Positions 26,954-35,770 of a stretch of DNA of 64,000 nt are shown here, one piece after another. Made by a program: the position numbers and the translations under genes. Below the pieces are notes generated by a model. It was not told the DNA's origin. It saw only the letters and a program-made list of their open reading frames with translations, and made no database searches. Source of the DNA: AWTP1-13 sp963770295 (GTDB lineage: Bacteria; Pseudomonadota; Alphaproteobacteria; Rhizobiales; Hyphomicrobiaceae); the NCBI GenBank assembly GCA_963770295.1, contig CAVYPA010000010.1, positions 124,001 through 188,000 on the forward strand, written 5' to 3'. The first letter of the stretch is position 1. The number at the start of each line of letters is the position of its first letter.

Positions 26954-27382
26954 ATGGCCGCCGCAGGGGCGCAGCCACACATCTGCTCAGGGCGTCTTGC
27001 AACGCTGAAATGTCGCAAGGACTTCCAATCGGTCCGTAAAGGTAGACGCTTCGCGACGGGGGCCTTTGTCCTGGAGGGGCGGCAACGGACGGCGAAGGGG
27101 GTGGCGGAGCAGGCGAGGTTCGGCTTCACCGTGGTCCGCGCCGTGGGCGGGGCGGTGGAGCGAAACCGGATCCGACGCCGCCTGAAAGCGGCGGTTAAGA
27201 GCGTGCAGGTGAGCCATGCGCGGCCTGACTTCGACTATGTCGTCGTGGCGCGCCGACCGGCGCTGGACGCCAAGTTCGAGGCGCTGGTTCGCGAGTTGGC
27301 CAGAGGGCTCGATCGCCTTCACCGTCCGCTGCCGCAGCCGACGCGGGATCGCGCCGGGGGCGCAAAAGAACAGCACAGTTGA
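26954..27382 (+). CDS. rnpA: Ribonuclease P protein component
   Basis: Protein subunit of RNase P, which removes the 5' leader of precursor tRNAs. The family RNR motif RNRIRRRLKAAV lies near residue 77, with FGFTVVRAVGGAVE before it. N-terminal KCRKDFQSVRKGRRF is the substrate-binding strand. At 142 residues it is slightly longer than average because of a Gln/Arg-rich tail. Its stop overlaps the first codons of the extended yidC frame. Confidence 0.95.
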   Translation: MAAAGAQPHICSGRLATLKCRKDFQSVRKGRRFATGAFVLEGRQRTAKGVAEQARFGFTVVRAVGGAVERNRIRRRLKAAVKSVQVSHARPDFDYVVVARRPALDAKFEALVRELARGLDRLHRPLPQPTRDRAGGAKEQHS

Positions 27383-27402
27383 AATTGTTTTTCGGAAACC
27401 AG

Positions 27403-29532
27403 ATGCCACAGGATCAGGACCACCAGAAGAACCTTCTGCTTGCCATCGTGCTCTCGGTGGCCGTGCTCTTGGCGTGGCAGATGTTTTATGCCGGTCCCAA
27501 GCTCAAGGACGAGCAGGAGCGACGGCAGCGCGCGCAGCAAGAACAGACCCAAGCTAAACCGTCCGCAGCGCCGACGGTCGCGCCAGGCGCGCTACCGCAG
27601 GCCGCGGCTCCGGCCGCGGGCGCCGCCGCCGCCGAAGCGCAAGGCCGCGATGCCGTCCTGCGCACGTCGGCGCCGGCGCGTGTGCGGATCGACACCCCAA
27701 GCCTACAAGGTTCGATCGCCTTGCAGGGCGGCCGCATCGACGACCTGGTGCTGGCCAAATACCGAGAGACGGTGGCGCCACAAAGCCCCCAGGTGGTGTT
27801 GTTTTCCCCGTCCGGCACGCCAGCGCCCTACTACGCCGAATACGGCTGGGTGGCCGGGCCTGGCGTCGGGCAGCCGATGCCAGGCGATGACACCGTCTGG
27901 CAGTTGGAGAAGGGCAGCGTGCTGACACCGGCCTCGCCGGTCACGCTCGTCTGGGACAACGGTCAGGGCCTCATTTTCCACCGCCGCATCGCCGCCGATG
28001 AGAACTATCTCCTAACGGTGACGGACAGGGTTGAGAACCGCACCGGCGCCGAGCTTACCCTTTATCCTTTCTCCCTGATCTCTCGGCATGGCCTGCCGCA
28101 CACGCAAGGGTTCTACATTCTGCACGAGGGACCGATCGGCGTCATGGGCGAGGAGGGCCTCAAGGAGTTGCATTATGCCGATCTGCTGAAGGATGGCGGC
28201 AGCAAAACTTTCAAAGATACCGGCGGCTGGATCGGCATCACCGACAAGTACTGGGCCGCGGCGCTCATTCCCGATCAAAAGGTGGCCTATACGGCCACCT
28301 TTCGGGGCATCAAGGGGAGCAAAGATCGCTTTCAGACCGATTTGCTATTGAGCGGCATCCAAGTGGCGCCCGGTTCCTCCGCCAGCACCACCAGCAATTT
28401 GTTTGCCGGCGCCAAACAGGTGACCTTGATCGAGGCCTACAAGGAGGAGCTCGGCGCCAAACAGTTCGACCTGCTGATCGATTGGGGCTGGTTTTATTTC
28501 ATCACCAAACCGCTGTTTAAGCTGTTGCACTGGCTCTCCCAGCTTCTCGGCAATTACGGCCTTGCCATTCTTGCCACTACGGTGCTCGTCAAGCTGGCGT
28601 TCTTTCCGCTCGCCAACAAGAGCTACGAGTCCATGGCGAAGATGAAAAAGCTGCAGCCGGAAATGGAGAAGCTCCGGGAGCGCTTCAAAGACGACCGCGT
28701 CAAGCAGCAACAGGAGCTGATGGCTCTTTACAAGAACCAGAAAATTAATCCGATGTCGGGTTGTCTGCCGATCGTCTTGCAAATCCCGGTGTTTTTTGCG
28801 CTCTACAAGGTGCTATTCGTCACCATCGATATGCGGCATGCGCCGTTTTTCGGCTGGATCAAGGATCTATCGGCGCCCGATCCCACCTCCTTGTTCAATC
28901 TGTTCGGGTTACTGCCCTATCAGGCGCCGGAGTTTCTGCACATCGGTGCCTGGCCGCTGATCATGGGCGCGACCATGTGGTTCCAGATGCAGCTGAACCC
29001 GCAGCAGCCCGATCCCGTGCAGCAGAAGATCTTCAACTGGATGCCGGTGATCTTCACGTTCATGCTGGCCTCATTCCCCTCGGGGCTGGTGATCTATTGG
29101 GCCTGGAACAACGTGCTCTCCCTGCTGCAACAATATACCATCATGCGCAAGAATGGCGCTGAGATCCATCTATGGAAGAACCTCGGCGTCGAGAAGTGGA
29201 AGGGTCGGGTGCATGCCGCCAAAGCGTTCGGGACACAAAAATTTGCCCGCGGTAGCGCGGCGGCGGCAAGCACGGTGAAGCTGCCGGCGGCGGCCGACAA
29301 AGCCCCTCGGGGGAAAGCGCGCAAGACGGCGTCGGCGCCGGAGGCGCCGATGACGCGCGAACAGGCGCTGCACACGCTGGGTCTCGAGGCCGACGCGTCC
29401 GCTGCGGAAATCGAGCTCGCGCTCGCCAAGGCTGAGCCGGACAAGCAGCAGGCCCTGAATGGCTCCGATCATGCAATTGCCGCCAAGATTGACGAGGCGC
29501 GGCTCATCCTGGGCGGCAAGGCGGGAACATGA
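27403..29532 (+). CDS. yidC: Membrane protein insertase YidC with a C-terminal J-like extension
   Basis: Inserts and folds inner-membrane proteins. ATG 27403 is preferred over TTG 27379, because family members begin just before NLLLAIVLSVAVLLAWQM. The first helix is followed by a Pro/Ala-rich linker and a large periplasmic domain (about residues 90-360), then five core helices with the hydrophilic-groove lysine in VLVKLAFFPLANKSY and the coiled cytoplasmic loop KLQPEMEKLRERFKD. The usual length is about 560-610; this one has 709. Residues 650-709 (MTREQALHTLGLEADASAAE ... KIDEARLILGG) resemble a J domain whose HPD has become EPD. Confidence 0.93.
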   Translation: MPQDQDHQKNLLLAIVLSVAVLLAWQMFYAGPKLKDEQERRQRAQQEQTQAKPSAAPTVAPGALPQAAAPAAGAAAAEAQGRDAVLRTSAPARVRIDTPSLQGSIALQGGRIDDLVLAKYRETVAPQSPQVVLFSPSGTPAPYYAEYGWVAGPGVGQPMPGDDTVWQLEKGSVLTPASPVTLVWDNGQGLIFHRRIAADENYLLTVTDRVENRTGAELTLYPFSLISRHGLPHTQGFYILHEGPIGVMGEEGLKELHYADLLKDGGSKTFKDTGGWIGITDKYWAAALIPDQKVAYTATFRGIKGSKDRFQTDLLLSGIQVAPGSSASTTSNLFAGAKQVTLIEAYKEELGAKQFDLLIDWGWFYFITKPLFKLLHWLSQLLGNYGLAILATTVLVKLAFFPLANKSYESMAKMKKLQPEMEKLRERFKDDRVKQQQELMALYKNQKINPMSGCLPIVLQIPVFFALYKVLFVTIDMRHAPFFGWIKDLSAPDPTSLFNLFGLLPYQAPEFLHIGAWPLIMGATMWFQMQLNPQQPDPVQQKIFNWMPVIFTFMLASFPSGLVIYWAWNNVLSLLQQYTIMRKNGAEIHLWKNLGVEKWKGRVHAAKAFGTQKFARGSAAAASTVKLPAAADKAPRGKARKTASAPEAPMTREQALHTLGLEADASAAEIELALAKAEPDKQQALNGSDHAIAAKIDEARLILGGKAGT

Positions 29533-29575
29533 GCCGGTCCGCTAGCCACGCAGCCGCGGGGGTGCGGCATGTCGC

Positions 29576-30235
29576 ATGAGCACCGACCGCTTCACGCCTG
29601 GGCAACTGGCTGACGGGGAGGCGCTGTTTCGCCGCCCCTGGCACTTCGTCAAGGGCGTGCCGAGCCTTGAAGTGCTTCCTGCGGCGGAGCGCACCGAACT
29701 ATGTCTTGCCGGACGCTCCAACGTCGGCAAGTCGAGCCTCATTAACAGGCTGGTCGGACGCACGGTGGCGCGCACCTCGAATACACCCGGCCGTACGCAG
29801 GAGCTCAACTTTTACGCCGCGCCCGGCGTATCGCTCTTCATGGTCGATCTCCCCGGCTACGGTTTTGCCGCAGCGCCCAAGCCACGCGTGGAAGCCTGGA
29901 CGCGGCTCGTGCGCGACTATTTGCGCGGCCGAGCGAGGCTGGCGCGCGTGTTTTTGCTGATCGATGCGCGCCGCGGGCTCACCCCCCCGGACCTCGAAAT
30001 CATGCGCCTGATGGACGAAGCGGCCGTCTCCTATCAGGGGGTGCTGACGAAGGCGGACAAGGTAAAGCCAACGGAGTTGGCGCGCGTCCTGGCGGCTAGC
30101 GAGCACGCGCTGGGCAAACACGCGGCCGCCTCGATCGGTGTGTTTGCGACCTCGGCGCAGACGGGCGCCGGGTTGGCCGAGCTCAGGGCCGAGATTGCGT
30201 CGCTGGCCGGGGCCTTCGGCGCGCTACCCGGCTAA
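29576..30235 (+). CDS. engB: Ribosome biogenesis GTPase YihA/EngB
   Basis: Essential GTPase for 50S subunit assembly. G motifs in order: G1 GRSNVGKSSL near residue 45, G2 Thr in RTSNTPGRTQ, G3 DLPGYG, G4 TKAD, and G5 in FATSAQTG. At 219 residues it has normal length. It follows yidC by 43 bases, matching the conserved alphaproteobacterial order. A minus-strand gene ends 40 bases downstream of its stop. Confidence 0.95.
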   Translation: MSTDRFTPGQLADGEALFRRPWHFVKGVPSLEVLPAAERTELCLAGRSNVGKSSLINRLVGRTVARTSNTPGRTQELNFYAAPGVSLFMVDLPGYGFAAAPKPRVEAWTRLVRDYLRGRARLARVFLLIDARRGLTPPDLEIMRLMDEAAVSYQGVLTKADKVKPTELARVLAASEHALGKHAAASIGVFATSAQTGAGLAELRAEIASLAGAFGALPG

Positions 30236-30275
30236 CAGGGCTGCCGCCGGCCGCGCCGCCGGCGCCGGGCGCGCC

Positions 30276-32135
30276 TCAGCCGCCGCTTGCCTGCCTGAGC
30301 AAGTACAGAAGGCCTGCCCACACCTCACCTGCGAACTGGCCGAGCGCGATGCCGGCGAGCAGGGCCGCCGACCAGCCCGCCCAGCGCTGCGCCAGGCGGC
30401 CATAGTTGGGAGCAATCTTGACGTCGATCGATCGGTCCGACGGCGCCGCTTCCGCCACCAGCCCATCCGGCCCAATCAGCCGCGCCGAGACCGTTAGCAG
30501 CAGGCGGTTGCGGCCGTGGCTGTGCGGGGTGATGGTCCAGCGCCAGGCGGCAAAACTGTCACCGGGGCCGTTCGTTGAGCGATCGATCCACTGGGTTTCC
30601 GGCGCATTGGCCTCGATGCCGAAGCCGCCGTTGGGTGCCCGCAGCCGCACCGCCAGGGTGCGGGTCGGATAGGCCTCTGGACGCACGCCGCGGTTGCAAA
30701 GGGCCAACATCAGCCCGTCGATTTTGTCGCGCGCAATGCGCACTTCGGCGGTGGCCGGAACGCCGCTGCGCATGCGCCGCGGCACGCTCTCGGCAAGGGG
30801 GCCGCGCTCGGGATGGCTCGGGGGTGCTGCGGGGCCGGTCCGCGGTTGCAGCGGCACGACGACGGCGCCGCCCGGGTCGGGCATCGCCGGGTGCTTCGGC
30901 GCCCCTACGGGGCGCCCCGGAGGCAGGGCTGGGGCGCCGGCACCATGGGGGCCCCTGGGCGCCCGGCCGCCTCGGGGGGGTGGACCGAGGCCGGGTGGGA
31001 AGCGGTTTGGCGCGTTTGGGCCCTGCGGCAGGGGCGGCCGACCGGCACCGCTTGCCGGCCGCAACGGTCGGCCGGGCAACGGCCCGGCTCCGCGATTGGC
31101 GGCCGCTTGCGGCAGTCGAGCAACGGCCGGCTGGTCGGAGGCCGCAGCAAGGTTTCGCGGCGGTGGCGCGGAGGCGGCGGCCTCGACGGGCGCGCCTGCC
31201 TCCGGCGCCAGCGGACCGGGTGGGGGAGCGGCCGCCGCGCGGACCGGCTCGGGCGGCGGCTCTGCCGTGCGCGCCACCGGCCCTGGTTGGGCTGCTGCCG
31301 CTGGTTCGCCGGCAACGTCTCGGATGGCGGCGGCCAGGCTGGAGGGATTGAGATCGCCCCGACCGGGAGCGGTCAAGCTCGCGGGCGCATTTGGCTTTTC
31401 CCCGCCCGGCGCGGCCGGAGGCGACGGCGCCGCGCTGGCGACGGGCGGCCTTTCGCTCGCGCGTGCGGCGGCGCGCTGCTGGATGCGGGCGCGGGCCGCG
31501 GCGAGAAATTCCTCGGCCGAGGTCGCAAGCGAAACCTCAACGTTTGCGGGTGCAGCGGCGGTTTCCGACGCCATTGCCCGGTGCTCCGCGTGCGCCGGCG
31601 TGGCGGGTTTGCCGGCGCCCGATCCTGGCGCCCAGGGTAGGGCACCCGCTGGGGAGGTCTTGGCCCGCCCCTGCGTATTGGCCCGCTGGAGGGCGCGAAT
31701 GGCGCCTTCGAAGGTCATTCCCAGCGCCTTGAGCAGGCCGGCCGCGGCGCTCTTGCCGTCGCCGACAATGGCGGCCAATACAATGGCGCCGTCGATCTGA
31801 CGCCGTCGCGACTGCTGGGCGGCCGTCGTTGCCGCTTTGAGGACGCGCATGAGATCGGCGTCGGGACGCAGCTCGGTTTCCGACTGCGCCCGCATGTCCT
31901 CCAAAAGCCCGCCGAGATAGCCCGAGACGTCGGCGCTAAGACGCCCGAGGTCGACGCCGGCCAACTCCAGCATGGCGGCGGCTTCGACATCCTCGGTGAG
32001 CGCAAGCAATAGGTGCTCGAGGGTCACAAACCGATGCGATTGCTCGCGAGCAAATCGGTAGGCGCGCTCCAGGCTCTCGCCAAGTTGCGGCGAAATGGGA
32101 AAGGATTTGAACTCGTCCGCAAAGACTTGCGGCAT
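30276..32135 (-). CDS. ClpN-domain protein with disordered linker and C-terminal membrane anchor
   Basis: About 619 residues; start ATG 32135 with GGGGAG seven bases upstream. Residues 15-82 and 93-150 match the two ClpN repeats of Clp ATPases (SPQLGESLERAYRFAREQSH, VTLEHLLLALTED), but no AAA+ domain follows. Residues 160-430 are Pro/Ala/Gly-rich and surely disordered. About 455-580 is a beta-rich domain (VRIARDKIDGLMLALCNRG ... TQWIDRSTN). The end (AALLAGIALGQFAGEVWAGLLYLL) is one membrane helix. It may act as a tethered adaptor or receptor for Clp-type substrates. It lies on the opposite strand between engB and argB; no partner is adjacent. Confidence 0.8.
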   Translation of the reverse strand: MPQVFADEFKSFPISPQLGESLERAYRFAREQSHRFVTLEHLLLALTEDVEAAAMLELAGVDLGRLSADVSGYLGGLLEDMRAQSETELRPDADLMRVLKAATTAAQQSRRRQIDGAIVLAAIVGDGKSAAAGLLKALGMTFEGAIRALQRANTQGRAKTSPAGALPWAPGSGAGKPATPAHAEHRAMASETAAAPANVEVSLATSAEEFLAAARARIQQRAAARASERPPVASAAPSPPAAPGGEKPNAPASLTAPGRGDLNPSSLAAAIRDVAGEPAAAAQPGPVARTAEPPPEPVRAAAAPPPGPLAPEAGAPVEAAASAPPPRNLAAASDQPAVARLPQAAANRGAGPLPGRPLRPASGAGRPPLPQGPNAPNRFPPGLGPPPRGGRAPRGPHGAGAPALPPGRPVGAPKHPAMPDPGGAVVVPLQPRTGPAAPPSHPERGPLAESVPRRMRSGVPATAEVRIARDKIDGLMLALCNRGVRPEAYPTRTLAVRLRAPNGGFGIEANAPETQWIDRSTNGPGDSFAAWRWTITPHSHGRNRLLLTVSARLIGPDGLVAEAAPSDRSIDVKIAPNYGRLAQRWAGWSAALLAGIALGQFAGEVWAGLLYLLRQASGG

Positions 32136-32362
32136 CAGCCACTCCCCAACAGAGCGCAGGTTCCCCGATGCACTCCGGCGCTGGTTCGGGCTAGCGGCCG
32201 AACCCTGCCGCCGGCAGAGACAGTCAAGACGCCCTGCGGTTTTATCAAACGCGGCCAGCTTTGTGCAGTCCCGGCAGGCGCTTGTGCGCAAATTCCGTTG
32301 AGCCGTCGCCACGACCGATATAAGTGCTTAGGCAAGTCGGCATTATTCGAGGCTGTCTACAG

Positions 32363-33298
32363 ATGGCGAAGCTCCTGCCAGACACCAAAGAGATCGCCGC
32401 GCCGCCGTCGGCGCATACCCAAGCGCGCATCCTGGCCGAGGCCCTGCCACACATGCAGCGCTACGATCGTCAGACCGTGGTCGTCAAGTATGGCGGCCAT
32501 GCCATGGGTGATCCGGCGCTGGCGGCGGCGTTCGCGCAGGACATCGTCTTGCTCAAGCAGGCAGGCGTCAAACCCATTGTCGTGCACGGCGGCGGCCCGC
32601 AAATCGCCGGTATGCTGAAACGGCTGCAGCTGAAATCGGAGTTCGTGCAGGGTTTGCGCGTCACCGACAAACCGACGGTGGAAGTCGTCGAGATGGTGCT
32701 GGCCGGTCTCATCAACAAGGATATTGTCACCGCAATCAATCGACAGGGGGGCAAGGCGGTCGGGATTTCTGGCAAGGATGCCAACTTGATGATCGCTCGG
32801 AAGATCACGCAGATGCCGGATCCGCAGTCGAATCTGATGCGCGCCGTCGACATCGGCTATGTTGGCGATCCGGCGGAGGTCAATCCGCATATTGTCGATG
32901 TCATATCGGCCTCGGACCTCATTCCCGTCATTGCTCCCGTTGCGATCAGTCGCGAGGGTGAGACGCTCAATATCAACGCCGATACCTTCGCAAGCGCGCT
33001 CGCGGCGCGCATGAAGGCCAAACGCCTGCTGTTGCTGACGGACGTGGCGGGCGTGTTGGATAAGGGCAACACCCTCATCACTCAGCTTTCGATCGAGGAA
33101 GCTCGCGCCTTGATTCGCGAAGGCACCATTAGCGGGGGCATGATCCCGAAAATCGAGGGCTGCATCGAGGTCGTCGAAGCCGGGGTCGAGGCGGTCGTGG
33201 TGTTGGATGGACGTGTGCCACATTGCGTTCTGCTGGAGCTTTTCACCCAGCACGGCGTCGGCACCCTGGTAAGCCGCAAGGCAAACAAGGCGGCTTGA
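32363..33298 (+). CDS. argB: Acetylglutamate kinase
   Basis: Phosphorylates N-acetylglutamate in arginine synthesis. Amino-acid kinase fold with VVVKYGGHAMGD (phosphate-binding Lys), VVHGGGPQIAGMLKRL, and the C-terminal VAGVLDKGNTLI and GGMIPKIEGC segments. A start at 32363 gives 311 residues; the extension to 32324 has no family match. An N-terminal helix before the kinase fold (AHTQARILAEALPHMQRY) is the feature of arginine-inhibited hexameric enzymes. The next gene begins on the base after its stop. Confidence 0.95.
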   Translation: MAKLLPDTKEIAAPPSAHTQARILAEALPHMQRYDRQTVVVKYGGHAMGDPALAAAFAQDIVLLKQAGVKPIVVHGGGPQIAGMLKRLQLKSEFVQGLRVTDKPTVEVVEMVLAGLINKDIVTAINRQGGKAVGISGKDANLMIARKITQMPDPQSNLMRAVDIGYVGDPAEVNPHIVDVISASDLIPVIAPVAISREGETLNINADTFASALAARMKAKRLLLLTDVAGVLDKGNTLITQLSIEEARALIREGTISGGMIPKIEGCIEVVEAGVEAVVVLDGRVPHCVLLELFTQHGVGTLVSRKANKAA

Positions 33299-34048
33299 AT
33301 GGTTGCTTCGCACTCAGCTCCCCGCAACTTCGAGCGCACCGAGGTGTGGATCTTCGATCTCGATAACACGCTGTATCCGATCGAGTGCAACCTGTTCGGC
33401 CAAGTCGACCAGCGCATGGGCGAATTCATTGCCCGCTTTCTCGGCGTTCCCAGCGCGTACGCGCGGCACCTACAAAAGACCTACTATCGCCAGTTCGGCA
33501 CCACCTTGAGTGGTCTGATGCAGGTGCATCGCATGGACCCCAAGCCGTTTCTCGACTACGTCCACGATCTTGACCTTTCCGGGCTCGCCGCGCATCCGGA
33601 GTTGGCGGCGCGCATTGAGCGTCTCCCGGGACGCAAGCTGATCTTCACCAACGGATCACGCGGGCATGCCGAGCGCGTTGCGGGCAAACTCGGGATCCTG
33701 CATCTGTTCGACGGCATTTTTGATATTTGCGATGCTGATTACGTGCCCAAGCCAACTCCGGCCTGCTATGAGCATTTTCTCAAGGTGCACAACGTCAGCG
33801 CGCCGCTATCGGCGATGTTCGAGGACATACCAAGCAACCTGGAGGCCCCCCATGCCTTGGGTATGACGACGGTGCTGGTCCATGCGGCGAACGATTATGA
33901 CCATCCCGTCCAGCAGAAAATTCGCAGCTGGCTTGAGCCGCCCGCATACATCCACTACATGACCCATGACCTTGCGGGTTTTCTGGCCAGCATCGGCACG
34001 ACGGTCCTGGCATCGACCAGGCTCGTCGAGGTGCCCGCTGCCGGGTAG
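33299..34048 (+). CDS. HAD hydrolase, pyrimidine 5'-nucleotidase type
   Basis: A 249-residue HAD phosphatase of the subfamily whose members dephosphorylate pyrimidine nucleotides. Motif I is FDLDNTLYPIECNLF, motif II FTNGSRGHA, motif III KPTPACYEHFL, and motif IV FEDIPSNLEAPHALGM. All catalytic residues are present. Its ATG directly abuts the argB stop, so it is translated from the argB mRNA. In many alphaproteobacteria a similar gene precedes dapD; no dapD follows here. Confidence 0.9.
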   Translation: MVASHSAPRNFERTEVWIFDLDNTLYPIECNLFGQVDQRMGEFIARFLGVPSAYARHLQKTYYRQFGTTLSGLMQVHRMDPKPFLDYVHDLDLSGLAAHPELAARIERLPGRKLIFTNGSRGHAERVAGKLGILHLFDGIFDICDADYVPKPTPACYEHFLKVHNVSAPLSAMFEDIPSNLEAPHALGMTTVLVHAANDYDHPVQQKIRSWLEPPAYIHYMTHDLAGFLASIGTTVLASTRLVEVPAAG

Positions 34049-34078
34049 CGGCGCTGAACCCTCGATGGGAGCAAGCTC

Positions 34079-34603
34079 ATGAGCGAGACATTGTCGCAAT
34101 TGCGTCCATTGGCCGATCACCGACCGCTACGGCCGATCGTCGGGGGGACCCGCATCGGCCATGTCCACCTGAAGGTGGCCGATCTCGAGCGGGCCTTGAC
34201 ATTTTATTGTGGCGTGCTCGGATTTGAGGTGACGCAGCGGCGCGATGGCGCAGCCTTCATTTCGGCCGGCGGCTATCATCACCATATCGCGCTGAATACT
34301 TGGGAGAGCCTCGGTGGCGCGCCGCCGGCCCCCGGCAGCACGGGGCTCTATCACCTTGCCATTCTCTACCCGACGCGACGGGATCTGGCCGACGCACTGC
34401 GGCGCGTCATGGCAGCCGGCATCGAGCTCGATGGCGCCAGCGACCACGGCGTCAGCGAGGCCCTCTATCTGCGCGACTATGATCAGAACGGAGTGGAGCT
34501 CTATTGGGACAAACCACGCGAGCAGTGGCCGGTGACGCCGACGGGCGAGCTCAGCATGATCCGGGCCCGGCTCGACCTGCGTAGCCTATTGGCGGAGCAG
34601 TAA
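34079..34603 (+). CDS. VOC-family protein (glyoxalase/extradiol dioxygenase fold)
   Basis: 174 residues with two paired beta-alpha-beta-beta-beta modules: HVHLKVADLERALTFYCGVLGFEV and YHLAILYPTRRDLADALRRV. Metal ligands expected in this fold are His in GHVHLKV, His in GLYHLAI and Glu in NGVELYWDKP, and all are present, so it should bind a divalent metal. It resembles CatE-type catechol 2,3-dioxygenase-like proteins, though the substrate is unknown. It begins 30 bases after the HAD gene and ends convergently with the methionine synthase-like gene. Confidence 0.85.
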   Translation: MSETLSQLRPLADHRPLRPIVGGTRIGHVHLKVADLERALTFYCGVLGFEVTQRRDGAAFISAGGYHHHIALNTWESLGGAPPAPGSTGLYHLAILYPTRRDLADALRRVMAAGIELDGASDHGVSEALYLRDYDQNGVELYWDKPREQWPVTPTGELSMIRARLDLRSLLAEQ

Positions 34604-34620
34604 GCTCGCTCGAGCCCGCC

Positions 34621-35640
34621 TCAGGCGTGGCGCTGGCGGGCGAGCGCCGCTCCTTCCACCAGAGCCTTCAACTTAGCGTAGGCGAGCTCGCGGCGCATGG
34701 GGGCCATGCCGCAGTTGGTGCACAGCTGGATACGCTCCTTGGGAACGTACTTGGCGACCGCATCGGCGACGGCGGCGACCTCTTCGGCGGTCTCCACGGT
34801 GTCGCTGGCGACATCGATCGCACCCACCAGAATATCTTTGCCGCGCAGGAGGCCAAGGAGGCTCACCGGCACCCTCGAGTTGCGGCATTCGACGGACACC
34901 TGTTGGATGCGACTACCGGCCAGCGCCGGAAATATGGCCTCGTACTGGCGCCACTCGGTACCCAGCGTCGCCTTCCAGTCGATGTTGGCCTTAATGCCGT
35001 AGCCATAACAGATATGCACTGCCGTGGTGCAGCCGAGGCCAGCTGCCGCCCGCTCGAGCGCCGCAATGCCCCAACCGTTGACCTCCTCCATGAACACGTT
35101 GAAGGCCGGCTCGTCGAACTGGATGACGTCGACGCCGTCCTGTTCGAGGCCGCGCGCCTCCTCATTCAAAAGCTCGGCGACGGCAAAAGCCATCTTCGCC
35201 TTGTCGCCGTAATAGCGATCGGCAATGGTGTCGGCGATCGTCATCGGCCCGGGCAGAGTAAACTTGAGTTTGCGTCGGGTGTGGGCACGGGCGAGCTGCG
35301 CTTCCATCGCGTGCACCCGCCCCGTTAACCGCAGCGGTGCCACCACTTGTGGCACCATTGCCTTATAACGGTCGGCGCGGATGCCCATCTCGACCTTGTG
35401 GGCGGAATCGATGCCCTCGACGCGCTCGAGGAAGCCGTGCACGAAATGCTGACGCGCTTGTTCCCCATCGCTGACGATGTCGATGCCGGCATCCTCCTGC
35501 GCCTTGATGGCGAGCAGGGTCGCGTCCCGTTTAGCGTCTTGCAACGCCTCCCCCTCGAGTTGCCAGGGCGCCCACAGTTTGTTGGTTTCGGCCAGCCAAC
35601 CGGGTTTTGGAAGGCTGCCGGCGATGGTCGTCTCAAACAT
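34621..35640 (-). CDS. Core methionine synthase (MesD-like, cobalamin-independent fold)
   Basis: A 339-residue protein equivalent to the C-terminal catalytic half of MetE, lacking the N-terminal half. TTIAGSLPKPGWLAE opens the barrel; VSDGEQARQHFVHGF, FDEPAFNVF and AVHICYGYGIKAN follow; zinc ligands are expected at His/Cys in VHICYG, a Glu in VSVECRNS, and Cys in LCTNCGMAP, and all are present. The wording of these segments matches the MesD group of short methionine synthases, whose members usually need the DUF1852 protein MesX. No MesX is seen next to it. It probably transfers a methyl group to homocysteine, from a donor that is not certain. Confidence 0.85.
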   Translation of the reverse strand: MFETTIAGSLPKPGWLAETNKLWAPWQLEGEALQDAKRDATLLAIKAQEDAGIDIVSDGEQARQHFVHGFLERVEGIDSAHKVEMGIRADRYKAMVPQVVAPLRLTGRVHAMEAQLARAHTRRKLKFTLPGPMTIADTIADRYYGDKAKMAFAVAELLNEEARGLEQDGVDVIQFDEPAFNVFMEEVNGWGIAALERAAAGLGCTTAVHICYGYGIKANIDWKATLGTEWRQYEAIFPALAGSRIQQVSVECRNSRVPVSLLGLLRGKDILVGAIDVASDTVETAEEVAAVADAVAKYVPKERIQLCTNCGMAPMRRELAYAKLKALVEGAALARQRHA

Positions 35641-35770
35641 CCTGCCTCCTGAACTGGACGGCGCCCGCTTGCGGCGGCAATCTGGCAGCCATTATAACGG
35701 GGAAATGGCGGTACTGAAGCCGTTCGGTCGCCCGGCCGCGGTGGGCCGCCTCCCAAGCGAGGATAAATCG

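Noticed and set aside
30900..31700. Apparent tandem repeats in a GC-rich stretch
   Set aside because: It is Pro/Ala-coding low complexity within the ClpN-domain gene, not a nucleotide repeat array or CRISPR.
30694..31800. A 368-codon plus-strand frame rich in Gly/Ala/Arg
   Set aside because: It mirrors the Pro/Ala-rich linker of the ClpN-domain gene on the opposite strand and has no domain of its own.
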